NCBI GenBank assembly: GCA_029961685.1
Contig: JARWKL010000012.1
Span: 14,419,227 to 14,483,226, forward strand
Origin: Aristolochia californica
Lineage: Eukaryota; Streptophyta; Magnoliopsida; Piperales; Aristolochiaceae
Length of the DNA: 64,000 nt
Reading direction: 5' to 3'
Shown here: piece by piece, positions 29,322 through 39,663 of the stretch
Layout: each line of letters starts with the position of its first letter
Numbering within the stretch: position 1 is the first letter of the stretch
Translations under genes and position numbers: made by a program
The notes under the pieces: generated by a model
The model's database searches: none
What the model saw: the letters and a program-made list of their open reading frames with translations, nothing else
What the model was told of the DNA's origin: nothing

Positions 29322-30684
29322 TGGTATTAGAGTAGGCTCTGTGAGTTGACTCAGTCAATCCACAATGATAATGTGATACTTTTCTGATCTATTATCTCTA
29401 CCAATTTAGGTTTGTATTTATCTTTTTTTTTCTCTTTTTAGTCCCTATACCCTTTGTTTGCTTTACGTTTTAACCTCTATAATGAGCTTTTAATATTGGA
29501 TATTATATATTTACAGAAATATATTCGAGTCTAATTTCAAATGTAAAATGAATTTTGGCGATCGAAGTTTTCTACAAAAATACATTGATATTTTAAGCAG
29601 TAGAGGTCAGACTGCAAGAGAGGTTCGAGCAGCAGCAGAAAGCTTCAACTTTCAAGCCATTTTATACTATCAAGAATGAGGCTTTATATGGAAAATTATA
29701 TATCAAAAGAAAGATATATAAATTTATTTTGTTACCTATTCAACCAATTCTCAATCTGAGTTTTTAATATGGAGATATTGATCTTGGAAGAGTCAATGGT
29801 CATGCTGGCAAAAGGAGAAATAGTACTTAGTTCAGCCAAATTATGAAGACCAAAATCTATCAGATTATTTATCTCAAAACATATATATTTTATGAAAAGA
29901 AGTTACACTAGGATGAATCTGATCTATATTTAAGGATATATTCAAATCAAAAGAATCAAAGGTCATGCTGGTATCCTGTTGCATTGAAAAATTAGAATTT
30001 AAGCTGAATTTTTGGCTTTTCTTTTTGAGTTGTTATTATTGGTAAAAAATATCAGGAAAATATCTCACTTACCCCTTTTTTTGATTAAATTTCTCCTACC
30101 ATCCATTTATTTGACTCTCACTTACCCCTATTGGCCAACTCTATTGGAGCATTGCTTTGGTTGGTCCCTTTTATTTATATGGGTGTTTTTAAGTCCTTTG
30201 AGACTTTTTATTGGTACCCTTGGGTTTTTTATCATCGTCTTGTGAATGACATGCATTACCCATTTTAGTGATTATTATCACTATATTTGTTCGAAATCAT
30301 TTGAGGTTGGTTTCGACCTATATTTTATCACCCATTTTTACCTTTTGGGAGTCTATGTCCAGTTTCGTACTTATCCTTGGGACACCATGAAGAGATTATT
30401 ACTTCAACTTTGTTATTTGTTTCAAGTTGAGATCACTACCATTACCTCCCAGATTGAGGGGCAGAAGTAAAAGAAGAAGTACAAGAAAGAGGTATTTTAT
30501 TCCATATATTGTGGTTATTTTCATGTGACAAAAATATTCAAGAAAGGTGAGCACAAAAAATGAAGTTTTTGCATTTATGAAGAATTGTATTTGTGAAGAA
30601 TTTTTTTCAGCAAAAGAAAAATGAAGACCAAGAATCTTTTTCATTGCAAACTAAAGTTATAATAAATTCCAGCTTGAGGGGGAG
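29322..30684 (+). other. Non-coding interior of E
   Basis: AT-rich leader-like sequence, similar over 29460-29990 to the reverse complement of F's interior, followed by T-rich sequence and a purine-rich stretch (30460-30660). No recognisable protein. Confidence 0.8.
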
Positions 30685-30999
30685 TGTTGAAGAGCAAATA
30701 TGGAAGAGTCTTACATGACTCTCACAATAAGAAGTCTTATAGAGCCAAAATTATTATGCAAGCAGGTCTCACAGAAGAGTTTTAGTTTGAAGATGTTTTA
30801 GTTATGTTAGTATTTTGTTTATTTTGAGTTATTTAATTATGCTAGGACTTATCTTTAAGTGTTAAAGTTTGGGTGTAATTGGGACAAGGGTAGTTTAATT
30901 GTAATTGGAGTCTACTACTTTCCTCTGTCATAAATAGGGGCTCATGTACTTAGATTACATCAAGTATATGAAGTTTTTCTCTTTTTCATAAATTCCACA
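30685..30999 (+). repeat. 3' LTR of E
   Basis: Starts TGTTGAAGAGCAAATATG, ends CATAAATTCCACA, followed by ATGAG. It has a short insertion (TTTGAAGATGTT-like, near 30786) not in the 5' LTR. Confidence 0.9.
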
Positions 31000-31004
31000 A
31001 TGAG

Positions 31005-32113
31005 GAAATGTTCTCATCGATAGCCAAATTGAACTTGATACGTATCTTATTAGCCCTTGTTGCTAATTCTTCCTGGCCAGTCTATTAGCTTGATGTAAAA
31101 AATACTTTCCTCGATGGGGATAAAAATGAAAAAATTTATATGCAAAAACCACCTAGATTTGTGGTTGAGGGGAATCAGTATGTTGATTGAAGAAATTTTT
31201 CTATGGTCTAAAATAGTCTCCTCAAGCATTGCTTGATAAATTTATCCAAGCATTGATACGGGCCAGATTTCACAGATGTTCAGTAGATCACTCCTTGTTT
31301 ATTAAAGACACACTATAGGGCAAGTGTTTTTGGTTGTCTATGTTGATGATATTGTCTTAACCAGCAGTGATCTCGATGGCATTCAGAAAACCAAAAAAAA
31401 GATATGTGAAGATTTCAAGACAAAAGATCTTGGACTACTTAAATACTTTCTGGGTATTGAAATGCTACAGTCCAAAAATGGGATTATACTATCTCAAAGG
31501 TAGTATGTTCTTGATCTTCTAGAGGAGACAGGAGACAGGAATGATGGGGTGTAGACCAACAGTAACCCCTATGGAATCAATTACAAAATTATCTACAGGC
31601 ACTAGAGAAGATGTGGATATCAGAAAATATCAATGACTTGTTGGGAAACTCATTTATCTTTGTGTCACAAGGCTTGATATATCATATGTAGTAGGTATGG
31701 TGAGTCAATACATGAACAAACCACATCTTACTCATTGGCAAGCACTGGAAACAATATTGCGATACTTGAAAGGAGCTCCAGAAAGAGGGTTTCTCTATAA
31801 GAACCATGGTCACTTCAACATAGAAGGGTTTTCAAATGCGGACCCGGCTGGATCCCTGGATTAGAGAAAATCTACTTTGAGATATTGTACAATGGTTGGA
31901 GGGAACTTGGTTACATGGAGAAGCAATAAGCAAAATGTAGTTGCAAGGTTCAGTGCAGAAGCAAAATACGGAGTCATGGCACACATAGTTAGTGAGCTTC
32001 TATGGATCAAGTCCCTTCTCACTAAACTGGGATTCTATAAAGAAGCCTCTATGGATCTATATTACGATAATAAAGCAATGATTCATATCACCTCAAATTA
32101 GGTCTTCCATGAG
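31005..32113 (+). pseudogene. K reverse transcriptase and RNase H
   Basis: IAKLNLIRILL-type block, NTFLDGDKNEKIYMQKPPRF, VYVDDIVLTSSDLDGIQKTK (catalytic YVDD present), LGLLKYFLGIEMLQSKNGII, then RNase H (ETILRYLKGAPERGFLYKNH, LRYCTMVGGNLVTWRS, MAHIVSELLWIKSLL) in several frames with stops. Interrupted at 32113 by L. Confidence 0.88.
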
Positions 32114-32541
32114 TGTTGGAAGATAGGGCCCAAGCCCACACGACCAAGGAAGGCCTACATAAGAGGGGCCACACAACCAAGGAAGGCCCACAAGATGGAC
32201 CCAAGCACATAATAAGTAGGACCCACCACGATTACCACAAGCTGGCATCCTTATCACATAAGTTGGAAGATCAAGAAGGACTCACAAAGGCATCTTTATC
32301 TTATGGTCACGTCCTAGAAGAGTTCTAGTTTGAGTTATGTTTGTCTTTTATCTATATTGAGTTATTTAATTATGCTAGAGCTTATCTTTAAGTGTTAGAG
32401 TTTTGGTGTAATTGGGACAAAGGTAGTTTTATTGTAATTGGACTATACTACCTTCCTCTATTATAAATAGAGGTTCATGTACTCTGATTATAATAAGTTA
32501 ATAAAGTCAACGAAGTATTTCTCTTTTCCATAATTTCAACA
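32114..32541 (+). repeat. Solo LTR L
   Basis: Starts TGTTGGAAGATAGGGCCC and ends CATAATTTCAACA (428 bp), flanked by atgag and atgac. H shows the empty site TTCCATGAGAA, so the right copy has mutated. Same family as F's LTRs, but on the plus strand. Confidence 0.9.
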
Positions 32542-32546
32542 ATGAC

Positions 32547-32742
32547 AGAACAAAGCACATTGAGGTGGACGACCACTTTATACGAGAGAAATTCCAAGCC
32601 GGCATATTATCTCTCAAACATATCTCCTCACATGGACATGTTACAAACATTGTCACCAAACTATTCACTCATAAAATCTTGTCCACCATTTGCAACAAGT
32701 TGGGCATCTACAATGTTTTATCACCCCTAGCTTGAGGGGGAG
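32547..32742 (+). pseudogene. K RNase H tail
   Basis: Continues RNase H after L (THIEVDDHFI-type block; then SNISPHMDMLQTLSPN and FATSWASTM-type tail) and reads into the polypurine tract at 32731-32742. Confidence 0.8.
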
Positions 32743-33109
32743 TGTTAGAAGGTGTAACCAACCCCACCATCCACACATGAGGTGGCATGATAAGTCATTA
32801 CATGAAGTGGAATCCTCATCACATGAGGTGGAATATTTGGCAATTTTCTATGATTAATGAAATTGATTGATCTTCCTTTTGATTGATGTACTTTAGCTAA
32901 TCATGATTGATGTAATTAGAGATCCTAATTGATTGAGGAGTTTCCCTAAATATATAATAGAAATAGTGTAAATATGGGTCTTGGTTGTAGCATTCAATCA
33001 AGCTCTCCTCTTCTCAATTTCATGGAAGAATCTCTCTCCTAGCCTAGAGTCTCTCTTCTCCGTCTCTCATCTTGCTCAAGGTTTCAAGCATGGGGTCCTA
33101 AACTCAACA
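32743..33109 (+). repeat. 3' LTR of K
   Basis: Starts TGTTAGAAGGTGTAACC and ends GGTCCTAAACTCAACA. Same family as M's 5' LTR and H's 3' LTR. Followed by aaacc as the presumed target duplicate. Confidence 0.85.
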
Positions 33110-34085
33110 AAACCGAACCTTAAATCAGAATTTTGACTCATGCATGTATTTCAATCAGAATAAAAAATTCACGTGCATGTTCATGTAACCTAGAAGGAAT
33201 CTCATATCATTCTTAATCAAGAAAGAATCTCCAAATCCAAAAGTAGATAAAATCAAATCATCAAATCTTACTTAAAATCAGGATGTATCCAAAGAAGGAA
33301 AGTTTTCCTTTTAAATGCACGCGCCATATGAATAAAAAATCTCCGCCTTTTTACTTTATTTTAGCTCTTGATTATTTAAATAATGAAATCTTAGAATATG
33401 ATCCAAATTAGAAGGAATTAAACGTTTCTGAATTCAGCAACCTTCTTGCCAAAAAAAATATTTCCACTTTACTTACGTCAACCAAGAAGTCAACAATGGA
33501 GGAAAATCTAGCAAAACAGCTAAGAACACCAGTCTTCTAGGGGCTGTTCAACGAATTTTAAACATGGAACTGAGCATAATAAACCATGATTTCAGTAGAG
33601 AATCAACTAGGCTTGATCCAAACAATTTTTCAAGGATGAAATACAGAATTAAGATGTAGAAAACTATTCCTTAACTGAAAATTGTATGAATGAGAGGAAA
33701 CCAAATAAAAAAAAAACCTTATGCTGGTTCATGAAAAGTAGCAGCACATAATCTTCATGAAAATAAGAATAAAACAATCATTCTCTAACCTTCTTCACGA
33801 GGTTAATCATCTCAACAAAAAGAAGAAGAATACTTATCTTGAATGAGCACGAGTTGCTCAACTTTGCTCAACTGAAACTCCAACTTGATAAGCTTGATAA
33901 AATCATTTAATTAACACCTTAACTGAGGGACTTGGAATCCTAAAACCAATGATCTGATACCATATTTAGGATTCCATAGTAGAAAGCCTTGATCAAGGTA
34001 GTGAAAAAAGAGAGGACAAAGAAGAAGAGAAAAAGGGAAGAAAAAAGAGGAAGAGAATAATAAGAGAGGGATAGCTAGTTGAGAA

Positions 34086-34130
<45 letters not shown>

Positions 34131-34213
34131 TTTAGGGACGTTGGTGAGAAAGGGAGAGGTTTGATGCTCTACCGCATGCCTTGTGGCTCTTATTTATAGT
34201 TGTGGGATGATGT
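33110..34213 (-). mobile_element. Element FF: copia-like 5' LTR fragment and leader
   Basis: On the minus strand an LTR (about 33963-34213, truncated) is followed by the PBS ATGGTATCAGA (about 33952-33962) and a non-coding leader (33110-33951). No Gag is recognised in the leader. The LTR is broken by the LTR of GG on the right and K abuts the leader on the left. Confidence 0.65.
34086..34129. repeat. (GA)n microsatellite
   Basis: About 22 GA units in the LTR of FF, at the transcribed purine/pyrimidine-rich part near the LTR end. Confidence 0.9.
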
Positions 34214-34571
34214 TATTGAAGAGCAGATGTGGAAAAGTCTTTCATGACTTTCACAATAAGAAGTGTCACATTGCCAGAATAATTATGGTGGAGTCTAATA
34301 CGACAAGGTTTCATAGAAGAGTCACAATTAAAAGTGTTTTGTTACGTTAGTCTTAATCTTCTATTTATGTTTAGTTGTTCAATTTTTCTTGGACTTATTA
34401 TTTAATGTTTAACTTTGGGTGTGACTGGGATAAGAGTAGTTGAATTGTAATTGGATTCTACTTGTTTCCTCTATTATCAATAGAGGTTCATATACACAAA
34501 TTAGAACAAGTCAGTAAAGTTTTCCTCTTTTCTAGAAATTCTACATAGTATCAAAGTGGGTTCTGTGTGTT
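34214..34571 (+). mobile_element. Element GG: E-family 5' LTR and PBS, cut by M
   Basis: LTR 34214-34545 resembles E (TATTGAAGAGCAGATGTGGAAAAGTC start, TCTAGAAATTCTACA end) and is followed by PBS TAGTATCAAAGTGGG. Only 26 bp of interior remain before M's LTR, so M inserted into it or a deletion occurred. Confidence 0.78.
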
Positions 34572-35037
34572 TGTTAGAAGGTGGGACCAAATCCACCATG
34601 CCAACACGAGGTAGCATGATGAGTCACCACATGAGGTGGCATGATGAGTCATCACATGAGGTGAATCCTCATCATATGAGTTGGAAGATTTGGCAATCTT
34701 CCTTGATTAATGTAATTGATTCATCTTCCTTTGATTGATGTAATTTAGCTAATCATGATTGATGTATTTAGGGATCCTAATTGATTGAGGAGTTTCCCTC
34801 AATATGTAATGGAAATAGTATAAATAGGGGTCTTGGTTGAAGGTTTCAATCAAGCTCTCCTCTTCTCAAATTCATGGAAGAATCTCTCTCCTAGCCTAAA
34901 TTCTCTCTTCCCCCTTTTCTTTTCTCCTCTCTACCCGAGCTCTCTCTCTCTTTGCTCTTTTATTATCTTCTCTCTCCCCTCTCTTCTACCTCTCTCATCT
35001 TGCTCAAGGTTTCAAGCATGGGGTCATAAATTCAACA
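34572..35037 (+). repeat. 5' LTR of M
   Basis: Starts TGTTAGAAGGTGGGACC, ends GGTCATAAATTCAACA, with a GCATGATGAGTCA(T/C)CACATGAGGTG repeat near 34614-34665. Same family as K and H. Confidence 0.88.
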
Positions 35038-36293
35038 TGGTATTAGAGCATTGAATTTAGGATCCCCACATCAAAAGGATGTTGTAAGAAGTTATGATCA
35101 AAGCTACTCGTAGAAGGCTCTTTGTGAAGCAATATTGAAGCTTGTTGAGATAAGTTTGTTTTTCATTCTTTTTTTATGACTTCATGCTCTTCGTTTTATT
35201 ACCTATAGAAGATGGTTCAGTGATGATTTTATTACTGTTTTCATCGTATGAAAGTATTGAGATTTTTTTGTCTCAGATTAGAAGAAGTTTACCAAGGTTG
35301 TGTTTTGTCGGATTGCAAGTTCTTGGTTGAAAATCAGTTTATGTTGAGATTTTTTGCATGAAGAGTTATTATTTCTAGGGAACAAGATTTTTATGATGAA
35401 GAAAATTTTTCTGGAGTCTATTATGAGTGATTTTTTATCCATTGGATTTTGGAAATCTAATTAATTAGCTTCTATTCTAAACTTCTCCATTAACCGAGTT
35501 GTTTGAAGAGTTGGAACTCTACTCAGTTTTGTGACATTTTTCTGGAGAATGTTTTTGAGGTATCGGTGCTCATAAGATTATTAAACATATATGCTCATAT
35601 ATCATGCCAAGATTTATCATTTTTGAATAAAAAACAAGGAAAGGGAAAGCTGAAAGAAGAAGGATATTTTTTGTGCAAAGTGTTGTCCACAGTTTTTTAA
35701 AAATGGGGAGGCCAGACCTTGTTTGATTCAAAGCCATGAGTTGGCTGGTTGTTCTTGAAAAATAAAGAATGGAATATTGTTTTATACATAAATGGAAGAA
35801 AGCAAAAAATAATTAAGGAAGTGGTCCTTTTGAAAGTCTAGTTGGTGCCAAGCTATTTGAAGAAAGATTGTTGTTATTTTTAGATCTCACATTAAATCAA
35901 TATCTTCTTCATTAGGCCTGATTTGTTTAATTTTTAATCAATCATATCTTCCCTAACTCATGAGGGATTGAATCTAGACTGGTTTATTCCAAGCTGGAGT
36001 AAAATATATATTTGGAATGATCTTGGAAAGATCAATGCCACCTTACCTTACATGATTTCATGTTTGTTGATCGATTTTTGCTATTCTCTAAAAGGAAGAC
36101 TAGAGAATTAATTATAGAAATTTTTTGCCAGAAAGTTTAATTTCCTAAGAGGGTTCCCTCTTTTCCTGAAAGTCTTGATAAGCTCAGGTTCTCCTCCCAT
36201 ATACCCGAGCTAGTCTTGGCTTCACTTGATTCTACAAGCCGCTTACTTAGGCTACTTCACATTGAGTACTCTATTACCCTTGAATTACATCTT

Positions 36294-36812
36294 ATGGCTG
36301 AAGAATACATGGGTAGAAAGAATGATATTTTCAAGATTAATACCATACCCTTGCAAGGGATATCAAATTACTTGAGCTGGTCCAAATCGGTTTGACGGTT
36401 TCTTATTACAAGGGACCTACTTGGTCACCTAACCAAACTTCGGCCACCCATTGATGAAGAAGATGTTGCTTATACTAAGTGGTTAAAAAATGGCACTTTG
36501 GTAATTAGTTGGCTCATCAACAACATGGAAGAACTTGTCTCCAACAATGTTGTTCATCTCGACACCACCAAGCAAATTTGGGAGACATGTGCTAAGTTGT
36601 ACTCTAGCTTCAACAACTTATAAAGGTCATATGATATTCTCAAAAATATGTTCAATACTAAACAAGAGAAAATATCCATGAATATTTGGCTCAATTTAGA
36701 GGCCTTCTTCAAGAATGGAAGTTAGCTCAGCCTAACTCCACCGATGTCTTTGTCCAAGACAAGCAGAAGAAAGCCTTAGCCATTGCCATTTGCCTAAAAA
36801 ATATTAAGCCAT
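36294..36812 (+). pseudogene. gag: M gag fragment
   Basis: Starts ATG 36294 (AEEYMGRKNDIFKINTIPL), then VVHLDTTKQIWETCAKLYSS and, in another frame, AQFRGLLQEWKLAQPN. It corresponds to CC gag (AEENMNIKSDILRITTIPL). Stops and frameshifts are present, and it is cut at about 36808 before the zinc knuckle. Confidence 0.85.
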
Positions 36813-36968
36813 ATGTGTGTGAGGATCTTCACCTGCAAGACCATGAAAAGTGGGCAAGAAATGTATTAGTATAGATTTTAATTCAAATGTAGTAGTAGCA
36901 ACTAAAGTAGGGAACATTATGCATAAGGGTTTTTTATTCAAATTAGGGGCCGCAAGCTCTTTCAAAGT
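36807..36968 (-). pseudogene. Tat/Athila-type gag fragment in N
   Basis: The minus-strand frame reads LKELAAPNLNKKPLCIMFPT, TTTFELKSILIHFLPTFHGL and AGEDPHTHMA. This is a block common in Gag of the large Ty3 lineages Athila and Tat (LLPTFHGLAGEDPHKHL from memory), not of chromoviruses. It joins chromovirus gag of N in the middle of its core on one side and copia M gag on the other. No flanking LTR is seen, so the joins look like template switches or illegitimate recombination. Confidence 0.75.
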
Positions 36969-37941
36969 TCGATTTCCAACCCCACTCTGTCCACTGCAGC
37001 AATACGTTGATGGAGAAAAAATTTCTTGCATCGGTAGATCCAAATTAAAGGGTCCTCTGACCCGCTAAAGATTGAAAATTCCATTTTGGTGTACCTTGGA
37101 ATGGTGGTAGGCTGGACATCCTCCATTGGGGCTGAAATTTTCTGTGCATCCCCCATTTGGGGTGGGTGTCCTTCGAATCAGTGTTGAGAGTTCGTCAACT
37201 TGCTGAGACAGTTGCAGATTCGCCTAAGCCACTGAATGAGATATTGTGTTGTCCAGAATGCTTGCCAGTCGACTATGTACTTCTTCTCTGACTTTTTCTT
37301 TGAACCTTTCGAACATCTCTTTCTGGCTTGACGTCTCTCCCATCGTTCCCCACTCTGATACCAAATTTTTATGGTCTCGGACCATGGGCCTTGTAATCTG
37401 ACGGGAAGGAGACTCTGCGTCCAGCATAGGTTCAGCACCAGTGTGTTGTACTTGTCCAGGTCTGCCTATGATGGTGAATTCTGGGTGAAATGTGTGACAG
37501 AAAGGAGAAGAGGGAAGAGCTGGGAAGTGATGGAAGGAAGGTAACCCGGCTCTGAGGGAGACCGTAATTTACTGCTTGTGAAGGGAGACAGCAACCTGGT
37601 TCGTCAAGAGGGGAACCTCCCTGTTCGTGTTCTATTTCTGGGTTCAAATGTTCGATAGGTTTCATTTCCACTTGCCCCTTCTTAAGTTGTTCGAAGAGGA
37701 GACAAAATAATTAAATACATAGCCATTATATGGCTTACATGTCTAAAGTTGAAACATACAAATTGAGCTAAGTTGTTGCATCAATCAGAATTAAAAAAAT
37801 AGCCATCTTGGCTTACACGCTCAGCATGCTGAATCTGTTGAGCTGCTGAGAATGCTGAATTAATTCCAATACAAAAGACTTCCATAAACACTTCAACTGC
37901 GACACCTTTGGATGACTCGTTCGGTTATCGAGTCTATAACA
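36969..37941 (-). mobile_element. Element N: chromovirus 5' LTR and gag start
   Basis: On the minus strand: LTR 37367-37941, PBS TTTGGTATCAGAGTG (37352-37366), Gag N-terminus (RQITRPMVRDHKNLVSEWGT, starting in the LTR) with an acidic/basic helical stretch, then core (TTIPRYTKMEFSIFSGSEDP, LIWIYRCKKFFLHQRIAAVD) to about 36985. The core stops at the Tat/Athila-like block. The right flank cgttg lies in LTR Q, so N inserted in Q. The LTR matches D's. Confidence 0.8.
37367..37941 (-). repeat. 5' LTR of N
   Basis: On the minus strand it starts TGTTATAGACTCGATAACCG and ends GAGACCATAAA. It aligns with 24893-25485 on the plus strand along most of its length. Confidence 0.85.
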
Positions 37942-38212
37942 CGTTGAGCTTTCGAAGGAGCTCCACCCTTAGGCCTCGTTAGAGAAAGTACCAGATATTA
38001 TTTATGCTAGTTTAAGTTAATGCTTGCCCTTCATTCTGAATTTCGTCACCCTTATAACAAAGGGTTAGGGATGACGCTTACAAATTGAAGCCATGAATTG
38101 GCCCACAACTTAAATGTAAATTATATTTAACCCAACAACTAACTTAACCTGAAAGTGACAACCATTAACTCCTACGTCTAGCAGTGACTTTAGATGCTAT
38201 GGAGTCCATAAC
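37942..38212 (-). repeat. Partial LTR Q (C-type)
   Basis: On the minus strand it starts at 38212 with TGTTATGGACTCCATAGCAT and resembles the LTR of C (AGGCCTAAGGGTGGAGCTCC versus the C copy near 1690-1720), but is cut after about 271 bp by N. It lies in the integrase of O. Confidence 0.75.
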
Positions 38213-38232
38213 AGAGAACTTCAATTTCGTAC

Positions 38233-38979
38233 TGTTATGGTACCTAGCCATGGATCTAGTAACTCAGCGAGATACTGAAGAATCCAGCATGTTAAAAGGT
38301 TTTAAAACACTGTAAGGAACAAAGAATTTAATCTCCAACCACTGTTCACGTACGTAAATTGAAAAGGAGGTTTCTTTTCTCACGTATATAGTTAACCACT
38401 ATTCATGCAGGTAAATTAAAACAGAATTCTCACCTGCTGAACTTAGAAAAATAAAGTCTCAAGTTACCTCTTCGAAACTCCTCCTCTGCCAAGAATTCGG
38501 AACTCCTCCTCAGCCCAGAATTCGGAACTCCTCCTCTGCCCAGAATTCAGAACTCCTCCTTAGCCTAGAATTCGAAACTCCTCCTCTGCCCAGAATTCGA
38601 AACTCCTCCTAGGCCCCTTTCTTGGTTCCGTGAGAAGATTAAGATCCTTCTTCTTGCTCGGGAACAGGTAAGTAAATCTCCTCTCTTTTTCTCTCACAAT
38701 CACACCAGGCTTCACCCAGAAATCCAAGAACCAAACTAGGCTCTCGGCAAGGAACTCTAATTACCCTAATTTACTCTAGTTTACTCTAAATTCGAACTTC
38801 CTTTATTTCTCCTTCCTTACCCCTTAAATAGGGTAATTAACATCAACATAGGTTAGGGTTATAAAACCCAATTCTACCCCTACCTTTAAGTTTTATTACA
38901 AATCAATAAAATTCGAAATTAAAAGCAACATAAATAATAAAAGTAAAGTAGATGACTCAGTGTTATTGAGTCCTTAACA
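38233..38979 (-). repeat. Solo LTR P
   Basis: The 747-bp LTR starts (minus strand) TGTTAAGGACTCAATAAC and ends GGTACCATAACA. It has a perfect TSD CGTAC (38228-38232 and 38980-38984), and the O integrase frame is continuous across the site. It is a chromovirus-type LTR: its last bases can encode the TRSMAR motif. It contains the 25-bp tandem repeat. Confidence 0.93.
38476..38615. repeat. 25-bp tandem repeat in LTR P
   Basis: AACTCCTCCT starts at 38476, 38501, 38526, 38551, 38576 and 38601, an exact 25-bp period. Five full units and a partial sixth contain AACTCCTCCTCTGCCCAGAA and an EcoRI-like GAATTC, with a few substitutions. Confidence 0.95.
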
Positions 38980-39663
38980 CGTACCATTCAGACGAAAAAG
39001 TTCTCGCCAGAAAGTGCTGGTGAATACGGCATCCCGATCACTTACAATAGATTCTGGAATGCCATGTAAGCGGACAATATGCTCAAGGAAAGTCTGTGCT
39101 ACCCATGACACTGTTTAAAGATGAGCTAGAGGAATAAAATGGTCATACTTGGAGAACCGATCGACCACCACCAATATTACTGATTTCTCGGGTGACTGTG
39201 GCAGACCCTCAACAAAATCCATCAAAATATCAGCCCAAACCTTTGTAGGGAGGGCGAGAGGCTGTAGAAGACCTGTGAAACTTAAGTGGTCGACTTTGTT
39301 GCATTGACATACCTGACATGCTGAAACATATGTCACAATCGAGGTCTTCATGGCTTGCCAATAAAAGTCTGCTCGAATCCGTTGCAAAGTTTTCTGAATG
39401 CCTTTAGGTGTGCTGTCATGGTATGCAGAGAGGATGGACAGAATCAACTCTGAAGTGTGGGGAAGATAAATGCACTGTTTGTAGCAAATAAGTGAATCCG
39501 GGATGGACCACTTCGACTCCATTGTCCCCTCTGCAATTTTTTTCTGTAGCTCCTGTAGGACCGGAAGAGTGGCATGAGCTTCTCTCACGAAGTCAAGGAT
39601 GAGAAAACGAGGCTGGCTGATCACATATAGGAGCTGCTGATTCTCAAAACACCATGACAAGGC
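38980..39663 (-). pseudogene. O integrase
   Basis: YHDSTPKGIQKTLQRIRADF, CQVCQCNKVDHLSFTG, LMDFVEGLPQSPEKSV and VVVDRFSKYDHFIPLAHL are visible on the minus strand, followed by the second aspartate block (SDRDAVF-type) near 39020. The second histidine of the HHCC motif is altered (STPKG for the usual STHEG). Interrupted by P at 38979. Confidence 0.9.

Larger units (their letters stand above)
29023..30999 (+). mobile_element. Element E: non-autonomous copia-type element
   Basis: The element is 1977 bp with LTRs 29023-29321 and 30685-30999, a perfect TSD ATGAG (29018-29022 and 31000-31004), PBS TGGTATTAGAGTAGG at 29322 and a polypurine tract (CTTGAGGGGGAG) before the 3' LTR. The 1363-bp interior has no Gag or Pol; frames such as 30012-30245 look like chance. 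The first half matches F's interior. It depends on another copia for mobility. Confidence 0.93.
28368..33109 (+). mobile_element. Element K: copia, 5' part lost, split by E and L
   Basis: Pol from the integrase-RT linker to RNase H, a polypurine tract (CTTGAGGGGGAG, 32731-32742) and a 3' LTR. Its left end abuts B. Non-autonomous E (29023-30999) sits at the start of RT and solo LTR L (32114-32541) in RNase H. It is close to H, which carries the uninterrupted versions of the E and L sites. Confidence 0.88.
34572..36812 (+). mobile_element. Element M: copia 5' LTR, leader and gag
   Basis: LTR 34572-35037, PBS TGGTATTAGAGCA at 35038, a leader of about 1.25 kb without coding motifs (35051-36293), then gag to about 36808, where minus-strand Ty3 sequence (N) begins abruptly. 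The rest of M is missing. Confidence 0.85.

Noticed and set aside
30012..30470. Hydrophobic frames in E as membrane or envelope-like proteins
   Set aside because: Generated by T-rich non-coding sequence; no conserved counterpart in F.
34086..34129. (GA)n run as a chromatin insulator or GAGA-type promoter
   Set aside because: It lies in the transcribed end of a copia LTR where pyrimidine/purine-rich runs are common; similar runs occur in LTRs at 12739 and 54901.
38476..38615. CRISPR-like array
   Set aside because: The 25-bp units are adjacent without spacers and sit in a plant LTR.
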